From Halomonas sp. LBP4 (GTDB taxonomy: Bacteria > Pseudomonadota > Gammaproteobacteria > Pseudomonadales > Halomonadaceae), in assembly GCF_003202205.1 (NCBI RefSeq), contig NZ_PDOG01000006.1, positions 125,437-189,436 on the forward strand: a stretch of DNA of 64,000 nucleotides, given 5' to 3'. Below are positions 52,763 to 61,131 of this stretch, one piece after another. The position numbers and the translations under genes were made by a program. Numbering within the stretch: the first letter of the stretch is position 1; every line of letters starts with the position of its first letter. The notes under the pieces were generated by a model. It was not told the origin of the DNA. It saw only the letters and a program-made list of their open reading frames with translations, and made no database searches.

Positions 52763-53323
52763 ATGCTCAAGCGACTGCTGGGCAAGGCACCCGTCGAGGT
52801 CTGGGCGATCAAGCAGATCGATCGCGATCTCCTTCACCTCTGTGGTCGGGCCACCCTGGTAACCCCGCGGAAACGCAGGGAGGTACTGGCAGCGCTGGCC
52901 GTCGGGACCTTCCAGGGGGCGGTGGCCATGGCCGGCAGCGGCGTGGTGCTCAATGCCCGGCTGTTCGCGGCCCTGGTGCCTCTCGAGTCACTCCGGCTGC
53001 AGCCGGACGGGCATGCCCGCTGGCAGGGGCGGGACTGGCGGGTGGCCAAGGTGCCCCAGCGCTGCTGGCCCCATGAGGGACACCTGATCGCCCAGGCCAG
53101 CCCCTATGGCGGCACCACCGGCCTGGTCAGCAGCGAGGATGTCTCGGGCATCCGCCAGCGGGTCGATCGGGAGGCCCCCCGGCTCGCCAAGGCGGTCGAC
53201 TTCCGCCCCGCCGACGCCCTGGAGGACGACCCGCGGATCGCCCCCAAGCCGGGCGAGCCCGACACGGGCACGCGGCGATCGCCACGCCAGGCACGGGAGT
53301 GGCGAAGTGACGACGACCACTGA
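52763..53323 (+). CDS. Hypothetical protein, soluble
   Basis: This is a 186-residue protein with no signal peptide, membrane helix or motif I recognise. Residues 1-130 look folded (AIKQIDRDLLHLCGRATLVT, LAALAVGTFQGAVAMAG). The last 55 are charged and Pro-rich, probably disordered (DALEDDPRIAPKPGEPDTG). It overlaps the start of the transporter gene by 17 bases, so the two are expressed together, but this does not name a function. Confidence 0.6.
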   Translation: MLKRLLGKAPVEVWAIKQIDRDLLHLCGRATLVTPRKRREVLAALAVGTFQGAVAMAGSGVVLNARLFAALVPLESLRLQPDGHARWQGRDWRVAKVPQRCWPHEGHLIAQASPYGGTTGLVSSEDVSGIRQRVDREAPRLAKAVDFRPADALEDDPRIAPKPGEPDTGTRRSPRQAREWRSDDDH

Positions 53324-54542
53324 GCGATACCCCACCGTGACCGACCAGCGTCGGACGCTGGTGGTCTTCGTCATGCTGATGGTGCTGGTGGGGCTCAATC
53401 TGCGCCCCGCCCTCTCGTCGCTGGCGCCGCTGCTCAACCGCATCCAGCAGGATACCGGCCTGTCGCCGTTCGCCATCGGCGCCCTGACCACCCTGCCCGT
53501 GCTCTGCCTCGGCCTCTTCGCTCCCCTGGCGCCCTGGCTGTCGAAACGCCTGGGGGCCGAACGCACCCTCGCCGGCGCTCTGCTGCTGCTGGCCGCCGGC
53601 CTGCTGGTCCGCGGCGCCCCCTCCGCCTCGCTGCTGTTCACCGGCACCCTGCTGGTGGGAGCGGCCATCGGCGTGGCCGGCACCCTGCTGCCGGCGCTGG
53701 TCAAGCGCGAGCTGCCCGCCGGCGCCGACCTGATGACCGGCGTCTATACCATGGCACTCTGCCTCGGCGGGGCACTCGGCGCCGGCCTCAGCATCCCCCT
53801 GGCGAACGCCCTGGGTGGCTGGCATGCCGGCCTGGCCAGCTGGTCGGCGCTGGCTGCCCTGGCCCTGGTGGCCTGGCTGGCGCTGATGCCGCGTCGCCGG
53901 GTCGGGATGACGTTACCGGCAGCCGCCGGCTCGACCCGCGACCTGCTGGGACAACCGCTGGCCTGGCAGGTGATGCTGCTGATGGGCTCCCAGTCGTCAC
54001 TGGCCTATATCGTCTTCGGCTGGCTGCCGACCCTGCTGGTGGCCCGCGGCTACGGCGAGGCCGAGGCCGGCTGGATGATGGGGGCCTCGGTGATGGTGCA
54101 GCTGGTCGCCGCCCTGGGCGCCCCCTGGCTGGCCCGGCTGGGCCGGGACCAACGCCCGGCCCTGCTGCTGGTGCTCGGCTGCGTGGCGACGGGCCTGTGG
54201 CTGCTGCTGCTGGGGCCGGTCGGCTGGCGCTGGGCCGGGGTGGTGCTGCTGGGTCTCGGCCAGGGCGGCAGCTTCAGCCTGGCGCTGACGCTGATCGTGC
54301 TGCGTACCGGCAACTCGCGGCTGGCCGGCAAGCTCTCCGGCCTCGCCCAGGGCGGCGGCTACACCCTGGCGGCCCTCGGCCCCCTGGGCGTCGGCGTGAT
54401 GCTGCAGTTCGACGTCGGCCTGCCCGTCATGACCCTGGTGCTGCTGCTGGTGACGGCCTTCGCCGCCGGCATCGCCTGCCTGGCCGGGCGCAATCGCCGC
54501 CTGGAGATCGACGAGCACGGGCAACTGGTGACTCGGCGGTAA
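53307..54542 (+). CDS. MFS transporter, CynX/NimT type
   Basis: This is a 411-residue protein with 12 helices. It opens with VVFVMLMVLVGLNLRPALSS, whose GxNLRP pattern is a hallmark of the CynX/YeaN (NimT) family. GQGGSFSLALTLIVLRT is typical of its eighth to ninth helices. Known relatives move cyanate, nitroimidazoles or other small solutes; the substrate here is unknown. Start GTG 53307 is preferred, with GGGAG six bases upstream inside the previous gene; GTG 53337 is an alternative. Confidence 0.85.
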   Translation: MTTTTERYPTVTDQRRTLVVFVMLMVLVGLNLRPALSSLAPLLNRIQQDTGLSPFAIGALTTLPVLCLGLFAPLAPWLSKRLGAERTLAGALLLLAAGLLVRGAPSASLLFTGTLLVGAAIGVAGTLLPALVKRELPAGADLMTGVYTMALCLGGALGAGLSIPLANALGGWHAGLASWSALAALALVAWLALMPRRRVGMTLPAAAGSTRDLLGQPLAWQVMLLMGSQSSLAYIVFGWLPTLLVARGYGEAEAGWMMGASVMVQLVAALGAPWLARLGRDQRPALLLVLGCVATGLWLLLLGPVGWRWAGVVLLGLGQGGSFSLALTLIVLRTGNSRLAGKLSGLAQGGGYTLAALGPLGVGVMLQFDVGLPVMTLVLLLVTAFAAGIACLAGRNRRLEIDEHGQLVTRR

Positions 54543-54675
54543 CCACCAACTCCGCAGACAACCGCCGGCGCCGCTTCGCGGCGAATCGCCCCGCAAAGCG
54601 TGGCTGCCACAGGGGCGAGAGTGCGCGAGTGAGGGGTGATATCATGCGTGCCACACTCACCCGACAGGAGCGACG

Positions 54676-55719
54676 ATGACGGCGGCCGACCTTCCCCTGC
54701 TGGTACTCTACACCGGCGGCACCCTGGGCATGGTGGAGACCCCCCGCGGCCTGGCCCCGGGCGGCGACTTCGAGGCGCGCCTGCGCCGTGCGCTGGACAC
54801 CCTGCCCCCTGCCCGCCGTGCCACGCTGCCCGCCTTCACCCTCGCCGAATCGCCGGTGCCCATCGACTCCAGCACCGCCACGCCCCTCGACTGGCAGCGT
54901 CTGGCTCGGGAAGTCGCCGCCCGCTACCGCGACCACGCCGGCATCGTGGTGCTCCACGGCACCGACACCCTGGCCTGGACCGCCTCGAGCCTGGCCTTCC
55001 AGCTGCAGGGGCTCGATCGACCGCTGGTGGTGACCGGCGCCATGCGCCCGCTGGAAGCCGAGAACAGCGACGCCCTGGCCAATGTGGAGACGGCACTGCG
55101 CTTCGCCGCCACTCCCGCCCTGCAGGAGGTGGCGGTCGCCTTCGCCGGCAAGCTGCTGCGCGGCGTCAGCACCCGCAAGTGGCATACCAGTGCCCCGGAC
55201 GCCTTCGAGAGCCCCAACTACCCACCGCTCGGCGAGCGCGTCGACGACGATGCGGTGCTCTACCCCGGCCGCGGCCTGGAGGTCCAGCAGCGCGGGGCGC
55301 CCCGCTTCGAGCTGCCCGACTACGCCCCCCTGGCGGTGGGTGGCGTGGCCCGCCTGGTGCTGTGGCCGGGCATCACCGCCCGCCAGGTCGCCGCCTGGCT
55401 CGACGACGACCGCCTGCGGGGCGTCCTGCTCGAGACCTGGGGCGGCGGCAACGTGCCGGACGACCCGGCACTGCTCGGCGCGCTGGCCCGGGCCAGCGGC
55501 GAAGGCAAGCTGCTGGCCGCCATCAGCCAGTGCCCTCGCGGCAGCATCGCCATCGGCCACTACGCCGCCGGCCAGGGGCTGGCCGATGCCGGCGTCCTCT
55601 CCGGCGAGTCGATGACCCCGGAGGCGGCGCTGGCCAAGCTGGTCCACCTGCTGGCCCAGCCGCTGGACGACGCCGAACGGCGCCGGCGCTTTCTCACCCC
55701 GCTGGTAGGCGAGCGTTGA
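54676..55719 (+). CDS. L-asparaginase
   Basis: This is a 347-residue hydrolase that converts L-asparagine to aspartate and ammonia. The two catalytic threonine regions are YTGGTLGM (about 13-20) and VVLHGTDTLAWTAS (about 92-105), followed by PLVVTGAMRPLEAENSDA. It has no signal peptide, so it is probably the cytosolic type I. CAGGAG lies before the ATG. The 54543-54675 gap before it holds a short GC hairpin (GCCGC-TTC-GCGGC) and a possible TATCAT -10, not strong enough to claim. Confidence 0.93.
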   Translation: MTAADLPLLVLYTGGTLGMVETPRGLAPGGDFEARLRRALDTLPPARRATLPAFTLAESPVPIDSSTATPLDWQRLAREVAARYRDHAGIVVLHGTDTLAWTASSLAFQLQGLDRPLVVTGAMRPLEAENSDALANVETALRFAATPALQEVAVAFAGKLLRGVSTRKWHTSAPDAFESPNYPPLGERVDDDAVLYPGRGLEVQQRGAPRFELPDYAPLAVGGVARLVLWPGITARQVAAWLDDDRLRGVLLETWGGGNVPDDPALLGALARASGEGKLLAAISQCPRGSIAIGHYAAGQGLADAGVLSGESMTPEAALAKLVHLLAQPLDDAERRRRFLTPLVGER

Positions 55720-55789
55720 CACCGGCCAGGCAGGGCACGGTGGAAATGGCTATGGTGGAAGTGATGCCGTCCCCGCCAGGAGCGCCGCC

Positions 55790-56026
55790 ATGGAACATCC
55801 CGATCACCCCTTCACCGAACTGTTCGAGCAGCTGGGCCTCGCCTCGGACCCGGCAGCGATCAAGCGTTTCATCGAGCGCAACGGCCCGATCCCCGAGGAG
55901 ATCCCCCTGCCCGATGCCCCCTGCTGGAACGAAGGCCAGGCCGAGTTCCTGCGCGAAGCCATCGAAGAGGATGCCGACTGGGCCGAGGTGGTCGACCACC
56001 TGAACACCTCCCTGCGCAAGCGTTGA
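55790..56026 (+). CDS. DUF2789 family protein
   Basis: This is a 78-residue cytosolic, acidic protein. The whole sequence, with HPFTELFEQLGLASDPAAI and the ending DWAEVVDHLNTSLRK, matches the compact DUF2789 family of gammaproteobacteria, whose function is unknown. The short gap after the asparaginase (70 bases) allows co-transcription. AGGAGCG precedes the ATG. Confidence 0.85.
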   Translation: MEHPDHPFTELFEQLGLASDPAAIKRFIERNGPIPEEIPLPDAPCWNEGQAEFLREAIEEDADWAEVVDHLNTSLRKR

Positions 56027-56051
56027 CTCCTCGAACCCGCCCCCGGCTGCC

Positions 56052-56080
56052 TTGACCCCCCGTGCCGGTCAATGTAAAAA
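56052..56080 (+). promoter_or_regulatory. Candidate promoter of the HDOD-GGDEF gene
   Basis: TTGACC (56052-56057) and TAAAAA (56075-56080) are 17 bases apart, about 100 bases before the gene. TTGACC also forms an inverted repeat with GGTCAA (56067-56072) inside the spacer, a possible operator. Confidence 0.5.
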
Positions 56081-56177
56081 AACGTGTACAGACAGGACGC
56101 CATGTCCACTCGCACTTTGACGCTGTGCGGGTTCGCTCCAGCGGCGGCCCCACCACCGATCACGCAGGGAACAACGG

Positions 56178-57728
56178 ATGACGCCTGTCGACACAGCAGC
56201 GTGTGAAGCCGGTCGGGAGCCCCTCGATCCCCATGCACTCCCCCCACTGCCGGCCCCGCTGCTGGCACGACTCGCCGACTGCCACACCCTGCCCTCACTG
56301 CCCGCCGCCGTCGCCAAGGTACTGATGGTGGCGCGGCGCCCCGACGCCAGCCTGTTCGACTACGCCGCGGCCATCGAGGAAGATCCCGCCCTCACCCTGC
56401 GCCTGCTGGCACTGGCCAACAGTGCCTTCTATGCCCGCCATCGCCGCGAAGCCAGCACCTGCCGCGACGCCGTCTCGCGCATCGGGCTGGACGCCACCCT
56501 GGCGGCGGTGATGAGTTTCGGACTGGCGCGCCCGGCCACGGCGGAAGGACTCGACCTCGACGCCCTGTGGCAGCGGGCGATCATCGCCGCCCTCGCCGCG
56601 CGCCATCTGGCCGCCAGGCTCTGCCCCGAGCGCGCCGGCACCCTCTTCACCATCGCCCTGATCCAGGACATCGGCATCCTCGCCGCCGGGGCCCTCGACG
56701 GCGATGACTACGCCGCCCTGACCCGGGCCGCCGCCGACCACGACGCCCTGTGCCAGGCCGAGCGCGAGCGCTACGGCTGTGACCACGCCGACCTGGGTGC
56801 CTGGCTCGCCACCAGTTGGGGGATACCGCCACACCTGGCCCGCGGCATCGCCGAGAGCCACGGCGAACTGGCGGCGGCCTCGCCCGCCACGCTCTGCCTG
56901 CGCCTCTCCGGCCGGATCGCCGACGGCTGGCTGACACAGACGCCCGGGAGGGCCTTTGCCCGCCTGATCCGGCGTCTCGACGCCCTGGAGGCGCTGCCGG
57001 CGGACTCGCTGGAGGAGATTCTCGACGAGCTGCAGGCGCAGCTGCCGAGCATGGCCGAGCTGCTGGAGATCACCCGGCCACCCCAGCGGGACGGTCACGA
57101 ACTGCTGGCCGAAGCCAAGCGACACCTCTTCATGCAATCCCTGGCCCTCGGTGCCCGCCTCGATGCCCAGCAGGCCGAACTCGAGGCACTCCGCAAGCAA
57201 CACGTCGAACTGGAGCACAGCAGTCGCCTCGACCCGCTCACCGGCCTCGCCAACCGGGCCTGGCTGGAGCAGCAACTCGAGGAACGCTTTCACCGCTCCC
57301 GGGCGCAGGGCAAGAACCTGGCGGTGGTGTTCATCGACCTGGACCACTTCAAGCGACTCAACGACCGGCACGGCCATCAGCTGGGCGACCGCGTCCTGGC
57401 CAACTTCGCCACCAACCTGCAGGAGATGATCCGCGAAGGCGATCTGGCCGCGCGTTACGGGGGCGAGGAATTCCTCGTCATCCTCCCCGACGAGGGGGTG
57501 ACCGGGGCCGAGGCCATGGCGACACGGCTATCGGAACGGCTCGCCATCCACCCCGTGGCCCGGGTCGACGGCGAGTCCTTGCACGTGTCGGTCTCCATCG
57601 GCATCGCCTGCCTGGATGACGCCGACTTCCGCAACGCCCGGGAATTGATCGATGCCGCCGACCAGGGCATGTACCAGGCCAAGCGCAACGGCCGCGGCAG
57701 CGCCCACCGCTTCATCCCGCCGCCCTGA
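56178..57728 (+). CDS. HDOD-GGDEF protein (diguanylate cyclase)
   Basis: This is a 516-residue signalling protein. The HDOD domain (about 30-230; LPSLPAAVAKVLMVARRPDA, ALANSAFYARHRREAS) is a metal-free HD-like module. A linker coiled coil (about 320-350) leads to a GGDEF domain with DPLTGLANRAWLE and the active-site GGEEF (about 426-430). REGD five residues before it is an intact inhibitory I-site. It should make cyclic di-GMP and be product-inhibited. HDOD probably senses the input; no partner lies nearby. Confidence 0.92.
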   Translation: MTPVDTAACEAGREPLDPHALPPLPAPLLARLADCHTLPSLPAAVAKVLMVARRPDASLFDYAAAIEEDPALTLRLLALANSAFYARHRREASTCRDAVSRIGLDATLAAVMSFGLARPATAEGLDLDALWQRAIIAALAARHLAARLCPERAGTLFTIALIQDIGILAAGALDGDDYAALTRAAADHDALCQAERERYGCDHADLGAWLATSWGIPPHLARGIAESHGELAAASPATLCLRLSGRIADGWLTQTPGRAFARLIRRLDALEALPADSLEEILDELQAQLPSMAELLEITRPPQRDGHELLAEAKRHLFMQSLALGARLDAQQAELEALRKQHVELEHSSRLDPLTGLANRAWLEQQLEERFHRSRAQGKNLAVVFIDLDHFKRLNDRHGHQLGDRVLANFATNLQEMIREGDLAARYGGEEFLVILPDEGVTGAEAMATRLSERLAIHPVARVDGESLHVSVSIGIACLDDADFRNARELIDAADQGMYQAKRNGRGSAHRFIPPP

Positions 57729-57737
57729 GCCCGCCGC

Positions 57738-58418
57738 TCAGTCGGCCAGGCCGTTGCGCACCTGGTCGAGGCGGCGCCGCATCCAGGCGCCGATCAGCAG
57801 CAGCAGGGTCAGCGCCAGCAGCGGCAGCATCACGTCCACCCCCAGGGCCTCCCCCCGCTCCACCGCCACCAGGGTGCTGTGGATGGCGCTGGCATAGACC
57901 GCCCACTTGATGCCCAGGCCGACCACGGCGGCGGCGATGAAGGTGGCAAGCGGCAAGCGACACAGGCCGGCGGCATAGTTGACCACCGAATGGGGGAAGC
58001 CCGGCATGACGCGCAGGGCGCACTGGGTGAGGAAGTCGCTGCGCCTTGCCAGCATGCGCATGATCCTGCGGGTCAGGGCCCCGGGCGAGAAGCGCTTACC
58101 GACGCGGGTGGCGAGCGAGTAGGCGCCCAGGGCACCGCCCACGCTGCCGACGATCAGCATGGGGGTCGCCGCAAGCGGCGTATAGAAGGGGGCGATCAGC
58201 CACAGGCCGATGCTGCCGGGCAGGCCGATGGCCAGGGTCACCGCCATGACCAGGATGACGACGATCACCGTCAGGGGGTGGTGAGACACCTCCTCGGCCC
58301 AGCGCTGAACGGCGGCGAGGTCGGGAGAGTGCCAGACCCACAGGTAAGCCGCCATCAACAGGCCGGCCCCGATGGCCACCCAGCACCAGGGCCGGCTCAG
58401 CGAATTCTCCTTGGGCAT
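57738..58418 (-). CDS. TVP38/TMEM64 (VTT domain) membrane protein
   Basis: This is a 226-residue protein with about six helices. The VTT-domain core is seen in GLPGSIGLWLIAPFYTPLA (about 78-96), VGGALGAYSLATRVGKRF and RVMPGFPHSVVNYAAGL. Related DedA/VTT proteins act in lipid scrambling and membrane energetics; the role here is not known. ATG 58418 was chosen for AGAGGGAA upstream. It converges on the HDOD-GGDEF gene with nine bases between the stops. Upstream, 58419-58601 shows no feature. Confidence 0.82.
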   Translation of the reverse strand: MPKENSLSRPWCWVAIGAGLLMAAYLWVWHSPDLAAVQRWAEEVSHHPLTVIVVILVMAVTLAIGLPGSIGLWLIAPFYTPLAATPMLIVGSVGGALGAYSLATRVGKRFSPGALTRRIMRMLARRSDFLTQCALRVMPGFPHSVVNYAAGLCRLPLATFIAAAVVGLGIKWAVYASAIHSTLVAVERGEALGVDVMLPLLALTLLLLIGAWMRRRLDQVRNGLAD

Positions 58419-58601
58419 CGGTTCCCTCTCGGCGGCAGGACGCAGTCGCCATGGTGCCACGCCCCCGGTGCCGGGTCACGGAGCGCGGACGCTCGTCTCA
58501 GGCCTCCAGCCCGTCGGCGGGAGGCGGCGAGGCCTCCTCCTCGACGGACGGCGCGTCGGCCAGCCGCGGCAGACAAGGATAGCGGCCCCACGGGAAGCGC
58601 C

Positions 58602-59012
58602 TCACAACCGGGCCTCCACCCGCTCGAGAATCTGCCGGCTCACCCGGCTCACCAGGGGCTTCGCCGCCCGGTTGACGGCCTTCTCCACCAGCCGATTGCG
58701 CAAGGCATAGGTCAGGGTCAGCGCCACCTCGGTGCCCCCGGCGACCGGCGTCAGGCGGTAGCAGCCCTGGTTCTCCACCCCTTCCAGCGACTCCCAGGCC
58801 AGCACCTCCGGGGCCCGCGACTCGGTGATCGCCACGTCGAAGGTCCAGTCACGACCCACCGCATGCACGTGCCAGCGGTAGCGGTTGTCGCCCAGCGGCT
58901 CGATCGCCTGGATCAGGTCGGAGTAATCGACGAAGTCCTCGACCCGCTCGAGCAGGGCGAAGACCCGCTCCGGCGGTGCCTTGAGGATCGCGCTGTGTTC
59001 GATGGTGGCCAT
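58602..59012 (-). CDS. SRPBCC family (START-like) protein
   Basis: This is a 136-residue soluble protein of the polyketide cyclase/dehydrase-like SRPBCC fold. HSAILKAPPERVFALLERVE (about 6-25) is the usual strand-helix opening, and the long C-terminal helix (RVSRQILERVEARL) closes the hydrophobic pocket. It probably binds a hydrophobic ligand or acts in lipid or quinone metabolism; no ligand can be deduced. It lies alone between the VTT and trhP genes. Confidence 0.78.
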   Translation of the reverse strand: MATIEHSAILKAPPERVFALLERVEDFVDYSDLIQAIEPLGDNRYRWHVHAVGRDWTFDVAITESRAPEVLAWESLEGVENQGCYRLTPVAGGTEVALTLTYALRNRLVEKAVNRAAKPLVSRVSRQILERVEARL

Positions 59013-59103
59013 GCGGCTTCCCTGAGAACGAAGGAGGGGTCGTGCGATCTATGCCAGCCTGGAGCTTACCGCCCGGGGCGCCTGCGGGGCCAATCGCCCA
59101 GGA

Positions 59104-60522
59104 CTACAGGTCCCGCATCAGCAGCGCGAACTCGACGCGCGCGGGGTCGATCGCCTCGCCCGGCACCGGGATGCGCACCCTGTGGCCGGAGCCCGGTGCG
59201 GCGCCGACCGATTCGCCACGCCGGTTCTCGATATGCTCGAGCACGAAGCGGCGGTTGCCGCCCGGCAGCATCAGCTCCATGCCATCGCCGACCTCGAAAC
59301 GGTTCTTGACGTCCACTTCCAGCACGCCGCGGTCCGGGTCATAGCCGATCACCTCGCCGACGAACTGCTGGTGAACGCCCACCGAGTTGCCCTGCTCGTA
59401 GTTCTGGTACTCGTCGTGGACGTGCCGGCGGTAGAAACCTTCCGTGTAGCCGCGGTTGGCCAGGTTGTCGAGCTCGTCCATCAGGCGCATGTCGAAGGGC
59501 CGGCCGGCCACGGCGTCGTCGATGGCACGACGATAGACCTGGGCGGTGCGCGCCACGTAGTAGTGCGACTTGGTGCGCCCCTCGATCTTCAGCGAAGTCA
59601 CGCCCATCTCGGTGAGCCTTGGGACGTGCTGCACGGCGCGCAGGTCCTTGGAGTTCATGATGTAGGTGCCGTGCTCGTCCTCGAACACCGGCATCAGCTC
59701 GCCGGGGCGGGTCCGGTCCTCGATCAGCGCCGACAGCTCGTCCTGCCCCTCCACGCCGCCGGCCGTCGCCGTGGTGGCCTCAGCCGTGCTGCCGCCGCCG
59801 GAGGCGATCAACCCGCCCTGCCCCTGGTCGGGCGTCCACACGCCGCTGGCGGCATGGGCCCGCGCCGAGTTGGCCGGCACCAGGTCGCCGGTCTCGTCGT
59901 GGGAGGCGGCCACGGTGTTGTACTTCCAGCGGCAGGCGTTGGTGCAGGTGCCCTGGTTGGGGTCGCGGTGGTTGAAGTAGCCGGAGAGCAGGCAGCGGCC
60001 CGAATAGGCGATGCACAGGGCGCCGTGGACGAAGGTCTCGATCTCGAGATCGGGGCACTCGGCGCGGATCTCGGCAATCTCGGCCAGCGACAGCTCCCGT
60101 GACAGGATGATGCGGCTGATGCCCTGCCGCTGCCAGAACCTCGCCGCCGCCCAGTTGACCACGTTGGACTGCACCGAGAGGTGGATCACCTGCTCGGGCC
60201 AGCGCTCGCGGATCATCATGATCAGCCCGGGGTCGGACATGATGAGCGCATCGGGGCCGGCCTCGATCACCGGCTCCATGTCGCGCAGGTAGGTCTTCAA
60301 CTTGCTGTTGTGCGGGGCGATGTTCGACGCCACGTAGAACCGCTTGCCCCGCTCGTGGGCATAGGCGATGCCGCGGTGCAGGTTGTCGACCTTGAAATCG
60401 TTGTTGCGCACGCGCAGCGAGTAGCGCGGCTGGCCGGCATAGACGGCGTCCGCGCCATAGGCGAAGGCATAGCGCATGTTCTTGAACGTTCCCGCAGGGG
60501 AGAGCAGTTCGGGGGCTTTCAT
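59104..60522 (-). CDS. trhP: tRNA 5-hydroxyuridine formation protein TrhP (peptidase U32 family)
   Basis: This is a 472-residue protein. The U32 signature is recognisable in IETFVHGALCIAYSGRCLLS (about 158-177), followed by NQGTCTNACRWKYN with the cysteines of the putative iron-sulfur site. It acts with prephenate to hydroxylate U34 of tRNA, the first step to cmo5U/mo5U. Residues 205-260 form a Gly/Ser/Thr-rich insert (TPDQGQGGLIASGGGSTA) longer than in E. coli YegQ. Start ATG 60522 is preceded by GGTGACCCCC. Confidence 0.92.
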   Translation of the reverse strand: MKAPELLSPAGTFKNMRYAFAYGADAVYAGQPRYSLRVRNNDFKVDNLHRGIAYAHERGKRFYVASNIAPHNSKLKTYLRDMEPVIEAGPDALIMSDPGLIMMIRERWPEQVIHLSVQSNVVNWAAARFWQRQGISRIILSRELSLAEIAEIRAECPDLEIETFVHGALCIAYSGRCLLSGYFNHRDPNQGTCTNACRWKYNTVAASHDETGDLVPANSARAHAASGVWTPDQGQGGLIASGGGSTAEATTATAGGVEGQDELSALIEDRTRPGELMPVFEDEHGTYIMNSKDLRAVQHVPRLTEMGVTSLKIEGRTKSHYYVARTAQVYRRAIDDAVAGRPFDMRLMDELDNLANRGYTEGFYRRHVHDEYQNYEQGNSVGVHQQFVGEVIGYDPDRGVLEVDVKNRFEVGDGMELMLPGGNRRFVLEHIENRRGESVGAAPGSGHRVRIPVPGEAIDPARVEFALLMRDL

Positions 60523-60630
60523 GGGGGTCACCGTTGTCAGGACGATGGCGCCGGAGGCGCAGGCATAAGGGGCAATATTATAACAGCGCGAGCGCCGAGG
60601 GCCGAGGGGAAAGCGCCTCTATAGCGAGAG

Positions 60631-60735
60631 GCGCCGGGGACAGGCCGAAGAGGAGGTCATTTGCCAGGGCTGGCAAAGGTAGCGTCCAGGGAGGGATCCA
60701 CAGCGCCTCCCCACAGGCCTGCCGACGGATCAGCC
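60631..60735 (+). repeat. Intergenic hairpin repeat, copy B (upstream of trhP)
   Basis: This is the second copy of the repeat at 22683-22786. The central hairpin is CATTTGCC-AGGGCT-GGCAAAGG (60658-60679). Compared with copy A the C-G pair in the stem is a T-A pair, so pairing is kept by a double change. The 60523-60630 stretch before it holds no gene. Confidence 0.8.
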
Positions 60736-60740
60736 ACTGA

Positions 60741-60892
60741 CGAATCCCCACGAATATCCCGGCGATGGCGGCACGTTCGCCGAAAAAGGCGCCGAGACCG
60801 CCCCTATGGGTCAGACCCCAGCCAAGTCACGAAGCCCGTCATGGTGCGTCTTGCGAGCGGATTCGACGCCGCCGGGGTCTGACCCCATAGGG
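60741..60892 (+). repeat. REP-like composite element with GGGGTC(A/T)GACCCC arms
   Basis: The left part (60741-60827) is nearly the same as the sequence at the right window end. It starts CGAATCCCCAC, then GTTCGCCGAAAAAGGCGCCG at a spacing of 34 bases, then CCCCTATGGGTCAGACCCC (60801-60819). The right arm GGGGTCTGACCCCATAGGG (60874-60892) is its inverted copy (one G more). Two inverted palindromes with a 54-base spacer resemble a REPIN. No RAYT transposase gene is in the window. Confidence 0.7.
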
Positions 60893-61131
60893 ACCGGCAG
60901 CGCTGGCAGCCTGCCACCCACCCATGCCCAACACATTGATAATGCTGAAATGTTTCTGGGGAGGCCCCCGGATCAGCCCCGAGCGATACCGGCACCTCCC
61001 CCCCTTTCGCTGGAGCTGCCCGTGCACTTGTCTTTCCGGTCAAGTAGAATGATGGCCCTCCGGACCGGACCCCGGAACGCCGCCGCTTCACGGTAGCGCG
61101 GCGCAACAAATTCTCCGACAAGAGTCCCGAT
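60893..61131 (+). other. queC upstream region
   Basis: These 239 bases hold the queC start site. TAGAAT (61045-61050) may be the -10; the -35 is not clear. No preQ1-type riboswitch fold or sequence could be recognised here. Otherwise nothing. Confidence 0.4.

Noticed and set aside
56052..56072. TTGACC-N9-GGTCAA as a RutR box
   Set aside because: The half-sites fit, but the centre is nine bases instead of four, so the same dimer would not bind in the usual way. It is reported only as a generic inverted repeat.
60893..61131. preQ1 riboswitch before queC
   Set aside because: No recognisable preQ1 aptamer sequence or pseudoknot was found in the 239 bases before queC.
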